From positions 1 through 43,019 of the forward strand of contig CAZUAH010000053.1 of assembly GCA_964617665.1 (NCBI GenBank): DNA of 43,019 bases. The letters are read 5' to 3'. Under the pieces are notes generated by a model, which was given only the letters and a program-made list of their open reading frames with translations, made no database searches and was not told the origin of the DNA. Both the position numbers and the translations under genes were made by a program. Below, piece after piece: positions 16,668-24,768 of this stretch (position 1 is its first letter; every line of letters begins with the position of its first letter). This stretch comes from JADHUC01 sp964617665 (GTDB lineage Bacteria > Planctomycetota > Planctomycetia > Pirellulales > Pirellulaceae).

Positions 16668-18923
16668 TCACGGCGTCTCCACCAGCAGCACTGGCCGGAT
16701 GATGCCGCCCAAAAAGAGTTCAGTGATGTTCGAGTGGTCGACGCGCACGGCGATCACGTTTTCGCCATCCCGAAGTGCGCGACTTACGTCTGCCGAAAAC
16801 GGCAAACGCTTCTTTTCACTTTTACCAACTTCTCGGCCGTTGACATAGACCACGGCGTCGCCGTCCACCTCGGTAAAGAACAGCGACAAGTTGGCCTTCT
16901 TCTTAGGCAGGTCGAAAGTGGTTCGGTACCACATGACCGTCTGCTGGTCAGGCATGCCTTGTGCGTCCAGCGTATTGCTGTATGTGGTTACCTGGAGCCA
17001 AGCGCGGTCGTCGAAATCCACCCGCTGGTAGCCTTTGTCGATTCCCGTGTCCTCGTCGTCGTATGCCAGGCGCCAACTGTCGGGTAGGACTTGGACGACG
17101 CGGTTCGGCGCCGCCGTGGTGGTTGCCCCGGCCTCGACGTGACGGCCCACGAATCGCTTCAGGTAGCCGACCGTGTAGTGGTTGCCCAATCGAGACTGCT
17201 GGTGCTGTTGGCTGCGTTCCAGCAACCGGTCGTAGGTGCGTTTGGCTGTTTGGAAATCTCCGCGATTCATAGAATTGCGAACCGCGATGAACTCCTCGGC
17301 GTTCCGAAAGCCCTCGCGGGCCATGTCGACTCGGGCGGCGTATGTCTTGTCTCCGCGCGCCGCGGCAGAAGCCCGCCCGAGGATTCCTCGGCACTGCTTC
17401 ACGAACTCGGGTGTGTAGACCTGGTGCACTGCAAAGAAGCTGCCCGTGTGGCAATTCAGTCGGTCGAACGCCTCGTCGATCGCCGTCCAGTACTCCTTCA
17501 TCACCGGGCCCGCCTTTGGGCCATAGAAGCTCCGATAGTAATCGTCCATGATCGCGTCCGCGTCGGCCGAGGGGTCGTAGGCCAGTCGGATGCTCAGGTA
17601 GATATGCGGCCCGTAGATCTGCCAGTTGGTGAGCGTTTCGAGGTTGATCCCGACGCAGCCTTTGTTTTTCAGATAAGGAATGTCGTGTTGCCAGACGGAC
17701 AACAGCGAAAACGGCACGCAACACTCGGCCAAGTTGTAGTTGTACGTCCGGTAAGCGATCTTGCTAGCCGCGGCGGCCCAATCGTCAACAAGGTCATCCA
17801 ATTGTGCTCGCGAAGGACAATCCGGGTGCGCGATGCGGTGGTACCGGCAGTAACGAATCGGTGCGATCCAAGCGCAAAGATTGGGTTCCAGCTTGATCCC
17901 GCTAGTCGGCGCCTGAGTGTAGTCCGCGTAGCAGTAGAAACTTAGGATTGCATGGGGACACTCTCGCGACACGCGTTTCGCTACGTTCTGATAGAAGTCC
18001 AAGTAACGGTTCGTTACCGCGACCGTGCCAGTGGTCGGTTCGAGCGACTTCGGATCGTCCTGGTGCCGGCAAGCGTCGCACTGGCAGTAGCCGCGGCCGT
18101 CCGGTGGCGAAATCGAAGGGTAAGTGACGCCCGAACGAATGTGCTCGACCAATGCATCGCCGAATGCTTTTCGCAATCCTGCGTTGGACGTGCAGTACCA
18201 GTCACTTGGCCGTCGCTGGCCGTCGCGGAATTGGAAGTACTCCGGGTGCTCCTTGAAGAGATCCTTCGAAACGTATCGCCCCCAGGAGTGACCGGTAGAA
18301 AAACGAACGCCGCCGGCGCCATTCCAGATCTTCCACAGCGACTGGCCCGACCATTGCGAACCCCAGATGCTACGCATCAGGAAGCCGGGCCTGTCGGTGA
18401 TGTCGACTCTACCCACGGTCAAGTTCTTCGTTCGCGGAAAGACCTCGCCGATCGGATGGTCGACGAAGTACCGGCATCCCAACTCCTCCAGGAACCGGCA
18501 GACGGCTTTAACCGTGGCCGTATCGTTCTGGCCCGCGATCAACAGCCGCCGGCCATCGCATCGGATCCGCAGTCCCTCGCGACTTGCGCTAGCGATGTCA
18601 TCCAGTTTCAGTCCCGCCGCGACCGCTGCAGCACCCACGTACACGACTTGGCCACTGTCCGGCGCCTTGTCGACCACCGGCAGCTCGACGTCAGTCATCT
18701 TCCGTACCCAGTCGACGAGCACTTCAGCCGCAGCCGCATCGCCCACGGGACCACGACGCCTGCCGCGCGATCCGGACTCCGGTTGCGACGCGCTGACCAC
18801 AATCGTGGCCATGGGTTTCCCATTCCGAACCAAGTCCAATGCTGGCACGCCATCCGCGAAGCTTGCAACGAAGACGACGGTCAGTGTACATGTGATGATT
18901 CGCAGCCATCGTTCACCGAACAT
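16668..18923 (-). CDS. Secreted DUF4838 protein with C-terminal galactose-binding-like domain
   Basis: The start at 18923 follows GGAGGA at seven bases and opens a signal peptide (MFGERWLRIITCTLTVVFVA). The 751-residue product begins with an alpha-glucuronidase-N-like region (LIAGQNDTATVKAVCRFLEE, LGCRYFVDHPIGEVFP), then the DUF4838 core with RSIWGSQWSGQ, SISPPDGRGYCQCDAC, HAILSFYCYADYTQAP and GINLETLTNWQIYGPHIYLS. The last 150 residues (DFDDRAWLQVTTYSNTLDAQ, MWYRTTFDLP, VYVNGREVGKS) look like the sugar-binding domain seen in GH2 enzymes. DUF4838 proteins are thought to be glycoside-hydrolase-like, but the substrate is not established here. Confidence 0.85.
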   Translation of the reverse strand: MFGERWLRIITCTLTVVFVASFADGVPALDLVRNGKPMATIVVSASQPESGSRGRRRGPVGDAAAAEVLVDWVRKMTDVELPVVDKAPDSGQVVYVGAAAVAAGLKLDDIASASREGLRIRCDGRRLLIAGQNDTATVKAVCRFLEELGCRYFVDHPIGEVFPRTKNLTVGRVDITDRPGFLMRSIWGSQWSGQSLWKIWNGAGGVRFSTGHSWGRYVSKDLFKEHPEYFQFRDGQRRPSDWYCTSNAGLRKAFGDALVEHIRSGVTYPSISPPDGRGYCQCDACRHQDDPKSLEPTTGTVAVTNRYLDFYQNVAKRVSRECPHAILSFYCYADYTQAPTSGIKLEPNLCAWIAPIRYCRYHRIAHPDCPSRAQLDDLVDDWAAAASKIAYRTYNYNLAECCVPFSLLSVWQHDIPYLKNKGCVGINLETLTNWQIYGPHIYLSIRLAYDPSADADAIMDDYYRSFYGPKAGPVMKEYWTAIDEAFDRLNCHTGSFFAVHQVYTPEFVKQCRGILGRASAAARGDKTYAARVDMAREGFRNAEEFIAVRNSMNRGDFQTAKRTYDRLLERSQQHQQSRLGNHYTVGYLKRFVGRHVEAGATTTAAPNRVVQVLPDSWRLAYDDEDTGIDKGYQRVDFDDRAWLQVTTYSNTLDAQGMPDQQTVMWYRTTFDLPKKKANLSLFFTEVDGDAVVYVNGREVGKSEKKRLPFSADVSRALRDGENVIAVRVDHSNITELFLGGIIRPVLLVETP

Positions 18924-18963
18924 CGTGAATTCCTCCAAGTATGCGCGCGCCGTGCGCATCTTT

Positions 18964-19030
18964 GCTTAACGGCAAGCCGAAGGCGTCGGCGTTCTCCGGA
19001 AGCACAGTCGCCTTCGGCTCGTCGTTAAGC
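18964..19030. repeat. Inverted repeat between the nucleoside hydrolase and DUF4838 genes
   Basis: The arms 18964-18985 (starting GCTTAACGGC) and 19009-19030 (ending CGTTAAGC) pair at 20 of 22 positions around a 23-base loop. It lies between the stop of the nucleoside hydrolase and the start of the DUF4838 gene. It could be a REP-like element or an attenuating hairpin. There is no T-run. Confidence 0.65.
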
Positions 19031-19071
19031 GACTTGTTGGCAACGGTTTACCGCGCAATGTTGATCGTCAC

Positions 19072-20067
19072 TCACTGTTTGCCGGTCAGGCGTTCCACGA
19101 GAAAGTCCTCGAAGACGCCCATGTTCTTCCATTCCGTGGCCACACTCATCTTTTTGGCCGCCGGGTCGATCACCGTTTTGCCATCGTCGGTCACTCGAAT
19201 CGGCAGTGTCTCCATCTTGCACAGTTCCTGCGTGAACGCCAGGTAGACGGCAACCGTGTCAAACAGCGTGCTGCTGGCCGTGTCGGCTCGTTTCGGATCC
19301 CCGCGGCTCTTCTTCAGCCAAATCCGGTAATTCTCAATCAACGCCTGGACTATCGGGGCTTTGCAGTCGCGAACAGCCGCGTATTTCTTGCCCCGGAGGT
19401 GAATGAGGCCACACGTGTCCAGAGGTGTGATCGTAATATCCCACGGTGCCGAGAGCGTTTTCTGGCACGCCTTGGCATCGGCACGCACGTTCCATTCGGC
19501 CGAGATCTTCGAGCTGCCACCGTAGCCTTTGCGCACGCTGCCATGCATTCCGACGAAGCGAGCTTTCTCGGCGATTCGCGGTTCGCGTTCCAGCGCCACT
19601 TTGATATTGGGCAGCGGTCCGACGGCAATCAGCGTGATAGGGTCCGGCGACTTCATGATCGTGTCGATCATCGCTTGTACGCCGTCCTCGTGAACCTTGC
19701 CGGGATAGGATGCCAGATCATAGCCTTTGAGCCACTCATCTTGCCGGCCTGCGACTTTGCGATCGTCGCCAACTCCTAAACCCACAGGAATGTCTGTCCT
19801 TCCGGCGGTTTCCAGCAACTTGGCAATCAAGCTGGCGCGATAGACCGGTTTGCCGTGGTCACCGACGATCAGTTTGACGTCCAGTTCTGGGCACTTCAGC
19901 AGCAGAATCAATGCCCAAGTGTCGTCGATGTCGCCACCAATGTCGGTGTCGAAGATGACGGGGATCTTGCCTTGGGCCGCCGACACAGCCGAGCCGGTCA
20001 TCGGGGTGAGAAACAGGGCAATTGTTAGTAGGTTAGAAACGATCCCAAACACGGTTGCGCGATTCAC
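19072..20067 (-). CDS. Exported nucleoside-hydrolase-family protein
   Basis: The start is a GTG at 20067 with AGGAG seven bases upstream. The 331-residue product has a signal peptide (hydrophobic LLTIALFLTPMTGSAVSA). The calcium-binding opening motif is FDTDIGGDIDD (family DxDxGxDDD-like). Later landmarks are AVGPLPNIKVALE (family GPLTNIALAL), AEWNVRADAKA (family AEFNxxxDPEAA), TPLDTCG and FDTVAVYLAF. The fold cleaves N-ribosidic bonds in nucleosides, but exported planctomycete members beside glycan genes may act on other substrates. It sits between the sulfatase (44 bp upstream) and the DUF4838 gene. Confidence 0.85.
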   Translation of the reverse strand: MNRATVFGIVSNLLTIALFLTPMTGSAVSAAQGKIPVIFDTDIGGDIDDTWALILLLKCPELDVKLIVGDHGKPVYRASLIAKLLETAGRTDIPVGLGVGDDRKVAGRQDEWLKGYDLASYPGKVHEDGVQAMIDTIMKSPDPITLIAVGPLPNIKVALEREPRIAEKARFVGMHGSVRKGYGGSSKISAEWNVRADAKACQKTLSAPWDITITPLDTCGLIHLRGKKYAAVRDCKAPIVQALIENYRIWLKKSRGDPKRADTASSTLFDTVAVYLAFTQELCKMETLPIRVTDDGKTVIDPAAKKMSVATEWKNMGVFEDFLVERLTGKQ

Positions 20068-20111
20068 TGGTGTTCTCCTACGGTTGGTACGGAGCGATTC
20101 GACTACCTCGT

Positions 20112-21611
20112 TTAGCCCTGAGCCGTCGCAACTCTTGGCGTTGGGTTGGGCATTTTGGCGGCTGGGCGTTGGCCTTTGCCGGGTCTACCCTTATCGCCAA
20201 GATCTTCACGAGCCCGTTCAGCCAGTTTCATCAATCGCTCGACCACGTCCGGCTGATCTGCGGCGACGTTGGTCGTCGAACCGATGTCCTCCACCACGTT
20301 GAACAAGAGCGCTGTCGCCTGCTGGTTCCGATTGAAATGCGGATGACGCGTGAAACTCTCCAACGGCAGGAATAACTTCCACGGGCCGGAACGCACCGCC
20401 TGGAGTTGATCCTGATAGTAGTAGTAGAACACGTCGTACGGAGACTTCGCGCCGGGCTGGCCGAGGATCAGCGGGCGGATGTCGTGACCGTCAACGATTC
20501 GGTCTGTTGGCGGTTTGCCTCCGGCTAAGTAGGCGAACGTTGGCAGCAGGTCCATCGTCGTGGCCAGTTCGGCGCACACGGCACCCGCCGCCACCTTCTC
20601 CGGCCAACACATGATGGTCGGTACCCGAAAGGCTCCTTCGCCCGTGGTGTAGCCGCGGCCATGCAGTGGTTCGTTCGTCCCACGCGATGGACTCTTCATG
20701 TCACGGGCCATCGGAGCGCCGTTGTCCGAGGTCCAGATGACCAGTGTGTCTTTCTCGATGCCCAATTCGACGAGTTTGTCCAGGATTTCTCCGGTCGACC
20801 AGTCCAATTCCTCGATCGAATCGCCCCAAGGTCCGTTGCGGCTCTTGCCTTTGAAGTCATTGCTGGCAAAGGGCGCGCTGGTGCTTCCGGGCATGGCTTG
20901 TGGGAAGTAGAGGAAGAAGGGGTCGTCTTTGTTATCCTCGATGAATTCCAGCGCCCGCTCGGTGTATTTTTTCGTCAGCAGATCGCGGTCTGCCGGGGCT
21001 TCGACCACCCGTTCATTCTCCATCAGCGGTAGCGGCGGCCACAGCGAGCCGTCCAGGCGATCGCCCAGACGTTGACCAGTGGGCTTTGTCATGTCGTCGC
21101 TGTACGGGATGCCATAGAACAGATCGAACCCCTGCCGTGTGGGCAGGAATTCCGGTTGGTCGCCCAAATGCCACTTGCCGATGATCGCCGTCGTGTATCC
21201 CTGTTTCTTCAGCACTTCGGCGACAGTCACTTCGTTCGGATGCAATCCGTAGGGCGAGACGGGCCGCAGTACCTGTCCATCGCGCGGGTTGATGTGCATG
21301 CCGACTCGCTGAGCATAGCAGCCGGTCATGATGCTTGACCGCGATGGCGTACACACGCCGGCCGTGACGCAGAAATGAGTGAACTTCGTCCCTTCGCGGG
21401 CCATCCGATTCAGATGCGGCGTACGATGCACGGTCGATCCAAACGGTTCGATATCTCCGTAACCCAGGTTATCGCAGAAGATCACGATCAGATTTGGCGG
21501 GCTTTCCGTCGAGGCGTCTTCCGCCGCGTATGCAGAGGCTGCCAACAATCCAAACACAAAAAACGCCAAGAGTCCCCATCGAGCTATCACGCATGAAACG
21601 ACTTTCTTCAT
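20112..21611 (-). CDS. Secreted sulfatase (type I, Cys-dependent)
   Basis: The start at 21611 has AGGAGG upstream and opens a signal peptide ending AYAAE. The 499-residue product carries the sulfatase signature CTPSRSSIMTG, with Cys87 as the residue that a maturase would convert to formylglycine, followed by IIGKWHLGD and the metal-site WTSDNGAP. The first metal motif is CDNLGYGD: the second aspartate of the usual DDLGYGD is asparagine. A lysine/proline-rich tail ends the protein. It would remove sulfate esters outside the cytoplasm. The neighbouring oxidoreductases and glycan-acting proteins suggest a sulfated polysaccharide, but no substrate is shown. Confidence 0.92.
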   Translation of the reverse strand: MKKVVSCVIARWGLLAFFVFGLLAASAYAAEDASTESPPNLIVIFCDNLGYGDIEPFGSTVHRTPHLNRMAREGTKFTHFCVTAGVCTPSRSSIMTGCYAQRVGMHINPRDGQVLRPVSPYGLHPNEVTVAEVLKKQGYTTAIIGKWHLGDQPEFLPTRQGFDLFYGIPYSDDMTKPTGQRLGDRLDGSLWPPLPLMENERVVEAPADRDLLTKKYTERALEFIEDNKDDPFFLYFPQAMPGSTSAPFASNDFKGKSRNGPWGDSIEELDWSTGEILDKLVELGIEKDTLVIWTSDNGAPMARDMKSPSRGTNEPLHGRGYTTGEGAFRVPTIMCWPEKVAAGAVCAELATTMDLLPTFAYLAGGKPPTDRIVDGHDIRPLILGQPGAKSPYDVFYYYYQDQLQAVRSGPWKLFLPLESFTRHPHFNRNQQATALLFNVVEDIGSTTNVAADQPDVVERLMKLAERAREDLGDKGRPGKGQRPAAKMPNPTPRVATAQG

Positions 21612-21669
21612 CACCAACCTCCTTGCGCGGTCCTTGACCGCAATCAAGTAGGGTGGGGGCACTAATAAG

Positions 21670-21726
21670 CGGCCCCCCCCCCGGGTTTGGGGGGGAAGGT
21701 GGGGGGGGGCCGCGAGGGGCCCCCCC
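21670..21726. other. Low-complexity G/C runs next to the gap
   Basis: Long alternating runs of C and G, with almost no other bases, lead straight into the Ns. No coding or structural feature explains them, and open frames across them read as Gly/Pro runs. They look like an assembly-edge artefact. Confidence 0.6.
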
Positions 21727-21736
21727 NNNNNNNNNN
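21727..21736. other. Assembly gap (10 Ns)
   Basis: Ten Ns join two contigs or fill an unresolved repeat between the sulfatase and the first Gfo/Idh/MocA gene. The true distance here is not known. Confidence 0.98.
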
Positions 21737-21798
21737 GCCAAGTCTTCGCGGCCCACCGACTGGTTATCGGACGATCTGGTGGGCCGCGAAGACTTGGC
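21737..21798. repeat. Perfect 21-bp inverted repeat beside the gap
   Basis: The arms 21737-21757 and 21778-21798 (ends GCCAAGTC and GACTTGGC) are perfect reverse complements around a 20-base loop. The CCCACCCTAC just outside the right arm is echoed inverted by GTAGGGTGGG before the gap, near 21648. So the palindrome probably once continued leftwards and was broken by the assembly. It resembles a REP-type intergenic element. Confidence 0.85.
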
Positions 21799-21824
21799 CC
21801 ACCCTACGACGACACGTCGGTGCG

Positions 21825-23141
21825 TCACACAAACTTCGTCTCGCCTGGCACTGCGATTGGGTACTCGCCGTTGTCGTCTGGCAGAATGGGCGGTTCGGCA
21901 TCCCAGGCGTAACTCGCCGGCGACAAGTCCTCCTTGGAGTTGATCGCCTGCTCCCACGTGATCGTCTTTCCGGTATAGGTTGCCATGCGCCCCAAGATGG
22001 CCAGCATGGAACTGCGGGCCATGTACACTCCGTTGTTGATGGGTTGGCCGTTGCGGATCGACTGGAACAAGGCTTCGTGCTCCGCAACGTACATATTGGG
22101 TTTCGGCCCTTCGAAAGCCCACTGGTTTTCGCCTTCGATTCGGTGCTTCAGCACGTTACACGTGCCCTTGGTGCCCAGCAGGATATCCGAGACGTCATTG
22201 GTGCATCCCGCCTGCCGGCGGCAATGCGAATACAACCGAACACCATTCGCGTATTCGTATGTCACGCAATGATGATCGAAGATATTTCCAATGGCCAGTT
22301 TGCCGCGGAACTGCCGTCCCCCAGAACCCCAGGCCCGCTCGGGTGGCTCGTCTTGCATGACCCAGGCTGCCTTGTCCAGGCTGTGCACGTGCTGCTCGAC
22401 GTTGTGGTCGCCCGAAAGCCAAGTGAACGGATACCAGTTGCGCATCTGGTATTCCATTTCGGTCCATTCCGGCTTCCTGGCTTTATTGCGGAACCAGGGC
22501 GGTCCGCAGTTATAGGTTTCCTGTATCGCCACGACCCGGCCGATGGCTCCGTCCAGCACGCGTTTCAGGGTCTCCTGCACACCAGCATGATAACGGAAGC
22601 ACAGTCCGGAGACGAAGCTTAACCCTTTCTGCTCGGCTTTTTCGCACGAGGCCATTACGCTGCGGAAGCCGGGCGCGTCGACGGCCACCGGCTTCTCGCA
22701 GAAGACGTGCTTGCCAGCCTCGGCGCAAGCTTCAAGATGTGCCGGACGAAAATGGGGCGGTGTGGCCAGGATCACAACATCAACATCGCTGGCGATCAGT
22801 TTCTTGTACGCATCAAAACCGGTGAAGCGATGGTCGGCGTCCACGACCACGCGGTCGGGAAACTTCTTTGCAAGGAGTTCAACGCTCGACTCCAACCGAT
22901 TGGAAAACGCGTCCGCCATAGCGACCAGCTTGGTGTTCTCGTCAGCCGTCAGGGCATTGGCCGCTGCGCCCGTGCCGCGACCTCCGCAGCCAACCATCCC
23001 AATCTTCAGAGTATCGCTGCCTGCAGCGTGGGCGCTGCGGGTGACGGAAAGGCTACCGGCCACGGCCACGCTGGCCAAAGCAGCCGACGAGGTAAGGAAA
23101 TCCCGTCGCGACGTCTCTTGCGAGTTATTGGGCTTGGACAT
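21825..23141 (-). CDS. Tat-exported Gfo/Idh/MocA-family oxidoreductase, copy 1
   Basis: The 438-residue product begins with a twin-arginine signal (ETSRRDFLTSSAALASVAVA). The NAD(P)-binding fold follows: KIGMVGCGGRGTGAAANAL, then ILATPPHFRPAHLE and the family EKP motif in HVFCEKPVAVD. The substrate domain has GDHNVEQHVHSLDKAAW, whose His/Asp positions match the family's catalytic ladder, and a C-terminal MLAILGRMATYTGKTITWE segment typical of exported planctomycete members. GAGGAGG precedes the ATG. It starts 25 bp after the stop of the paralogue at 23167-24513, so the two form an operon. Cofactor supply outside the cytoplasm implies a tightly bound nucleotide. The substrate is unknown. Confidence 0.9.
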   Translation of the reverse strand: MSKPNNSQETSRRDFLTSSAALASVAVAGSLSVTRSAHAAGSDTLKIGMVGCGGRGTGAAANALTADENTKLVAMADAFSNRLESSVELLAKKFPDRVVVDADHRFTGFDAYKKLIASDVDVVILATPPHFRPAHLEACAEAGKHVFCEKPVAVDAPGFRSVMASCEKAEQKGLSFVSGLCFRYHAGVQETLKRVLDGAIGRVVAIQETYNCGPPWFRNKARKPEWTEMEYQMRNWYPFTWLSGDHNVEQHVHSLDKAAWVMQDEPPERAWGSGGRQFRGKLAIGNIFDHHCVTYEYANGVRLYSHCRRQAGCTNDVSDILLGTKGTCNVLKHRIEGENQWAFEGPKPNMYVAEHEALFQSIRNGQPINNGVYMARSSMLAILGRMATYTGKTITWEQAINSKEDLSPASYAWDAEPPILPDDNGEYPIAVPGETKFV

Positions 23142-23166
23142 GGTCTATCCTCCTCTGTTGCATCGG

Positions 23167-24513
23167 TCAGAGCACTTTCGTGATGCCGGGCATGGCAACC
23201 GGGTACCGGCCTTCCGAGTCGGGTTGGACCGGTGCCTCGGAGTCCATCGTGAACTGGTCCAAGCCCGGAGCCAACGCGATATCCGACGCCATAGCATCTT
23301 CCCAGGTGATCAGTTTGCCGGACTCGGCGGCCATGCGGCCCAGGATGCCCGTCATGGCGGCGTAAGCGCAGCGTTCCGCCTCGTTGTAGGGCTTGTCCTC
23401 ACGGATCGCCTTGAACAGCAAATCGTGCTCGACCTGGTACTGGTTCTTGACGTCCCCTTTGTACTCCCAAATCAGCTTGTCCGGCGTCTGGTTGTGGCTC
23501 GAGTAGATGCGCGGGTTTGACTGTCCCTCGCCCAGAATGGCACTGCCTTTTGTGCCGTGGATGATATCGCCGAAGAAGCCCCAGCATTTTGCCATGTGCC
23601 TTCCTTGGGCGAACATCCGCGTACCGTCAGGGAACGTGTACTCCACGCCATAATGATCGAACAACTGATCGGCATGGGTGCGGACCTGTCGGCCACCGTG
23701 ACCTTGGGCAGATACCGGCCAAGCATCCTTGCACCAGCAGCACACGTCCAGGTTGTGAATCAGCCAGTCCAAGAGGAAGCTGCCGTTGATCCACGTGAAA
23801 TTCGAGTAGTTGTGGATCTGGTGGCACAATTCGTTCAAGCCTTCGCGGCGAGGCTTAAAGCCAACCGGCCCGTGCTCGCGGTAAGCCCAGCAAGTGATTA
23901 GATCGCCGATAATGCCGTCGTGCAAACGAGCTACGGCTTCTTCCAGCTTCTTGAAGTGGCGACTCATCAATCCGCCCGCGATCTTGAGATTCTTCTTCGT
24001 GGCCTCCTCGCCCGCCTTCAGCACGCGACGAATACCGGGAGCGTCGACCGCGAACGACTTTTCCATGAAGACGTTGACACCCTTTGCGACCGCGTACTCC
24101 AGGTGAATCGGCCGGAAGCATGGCGGTGTGGTCAAGCACACCAGATCGTTCGGTCCAAGTAAGTCGATCGCCTTTTTGTACGCGTCCATGCCCAGGAATT
24201 GCCGGTCCTCTGGAACGTCGACCTTGTCGCCGAATCGCTGGGAAAGGCCCTTGAGGCTGGGCTGCATCTTGAAATCGAAAACATCGGCCATGGCGATCAA
24301 TTTGGTCGGCCCCTCGGTCGACAAGGCGTTGGCCGCCGCTCCGGTCCCACGTCCACCGCAACCGACCAGGGCCACATTGATCGTGTTATCTTCGCCGGCG
24401 TAGCTCCTTGCGGTCACTGCGCTGGCCAGCGCCGTACCAGCCACGGCGGTGCCTGTGCGTCTTAGAAACTCACGTCGCGAAGGAGACTTCTCTTTGTTGT
24501 TTTCAACGTTCAT
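23167..24513 (-). CDS. Tat-exported Gfo/Idh/MocA-family oxidoreductase, copy 2
   Basis: The 448-residue product has a twin-arginine signal (PSRREFLRRTGTAVAGTALA) and the same Rossmann opening, VALVGCGGRGTGAAANAL. The EKP motif is EKS (VFMEKSFAVDAPG): the lysine is kept and the proline lost. The later helix reads DWLIHNLDVCCW, preserving His and Asp. Sequence similarity to copy 1 is clear along the chain, including the MTGILGRMAAESGKLITWED end segment, so they arose by duplication and may act on related sugars. It is the first gene of the minus-strand block, facing the DUF4954 gene across 255 bp. Confidence 0.9.
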   Translation of the reverse strand: MNVENNKEKSPSRREFLRRTGTAVAGTALASAVTARSYAGEDNTINVALVGCGGRGTGAAANALSTEGPTKLIAMADVFDFKMQPSLKGLSQRFGDKVDVPEDRQFLGMDAYKKAIDLLGPNDLVCLTTPPCFRPIHLEYAVAKGVNVFMEKSFAVDAPGIRRVLKAGEEATKKNLKIAGGLMSRHFKKLEEAVARLHDGIIGDLITCWAYREHGPVGFKPRREGLNELCHQIHNYSNFTWINGSFLLDWLIHNLDVCCWCKDAWPVSAQGHGGRQVRTHADQLFDHYGVEYTFPDGTRMFAQGRHMAKCWGFFGDIIHGTKGSAILGEGQSNPRIYSSHNQTPDKLIWEYKGDVKNQYQVEHDLLFKAIREDKPYNEAERCAYAAMTGILGRMAAESGKLITWEDAMASDIALAPGLDQFTMDSEAPVQPDSEGRYPVAMPGITKVL

Positions 24514-24768
24514 GCGCTAGTCCCTTATGCTTACGGTGGTAGTAATGCGGTGATCTTCTGATCTACATGTCCGCAGTTTTAACATTCCGTAGCCGCCATG
24601 CAAGTGTTTCGCGGGAAACGGCCATGGCATCCGCCAGTCCCTACCGCCCTTTAAGTAGCTCCGGTCAAGGCCCTGGACGACGACCGCCCTGGATAATAAC
24701 ATCAAGCCTTCACGCGCACGGCAAGCATTTCCCCCCAAAACTAACTTGACAGGAGAACGGAGCCACCG

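Noticed and set aside
21653..21943. Open frames running through the Ns
   Set aside because: They consist of Gly/Pro runs from the G/C low-complexity stretch and unknown residues, so no protein can be claimed.
24746..24751. TTGACA as a -35 box for the DUF4954 gene
   Set aside because: It lies only 17 bases before the start codon and overlaps the purine-rich ribosome-binding stretch, leaving no room for a -10 box and leader.
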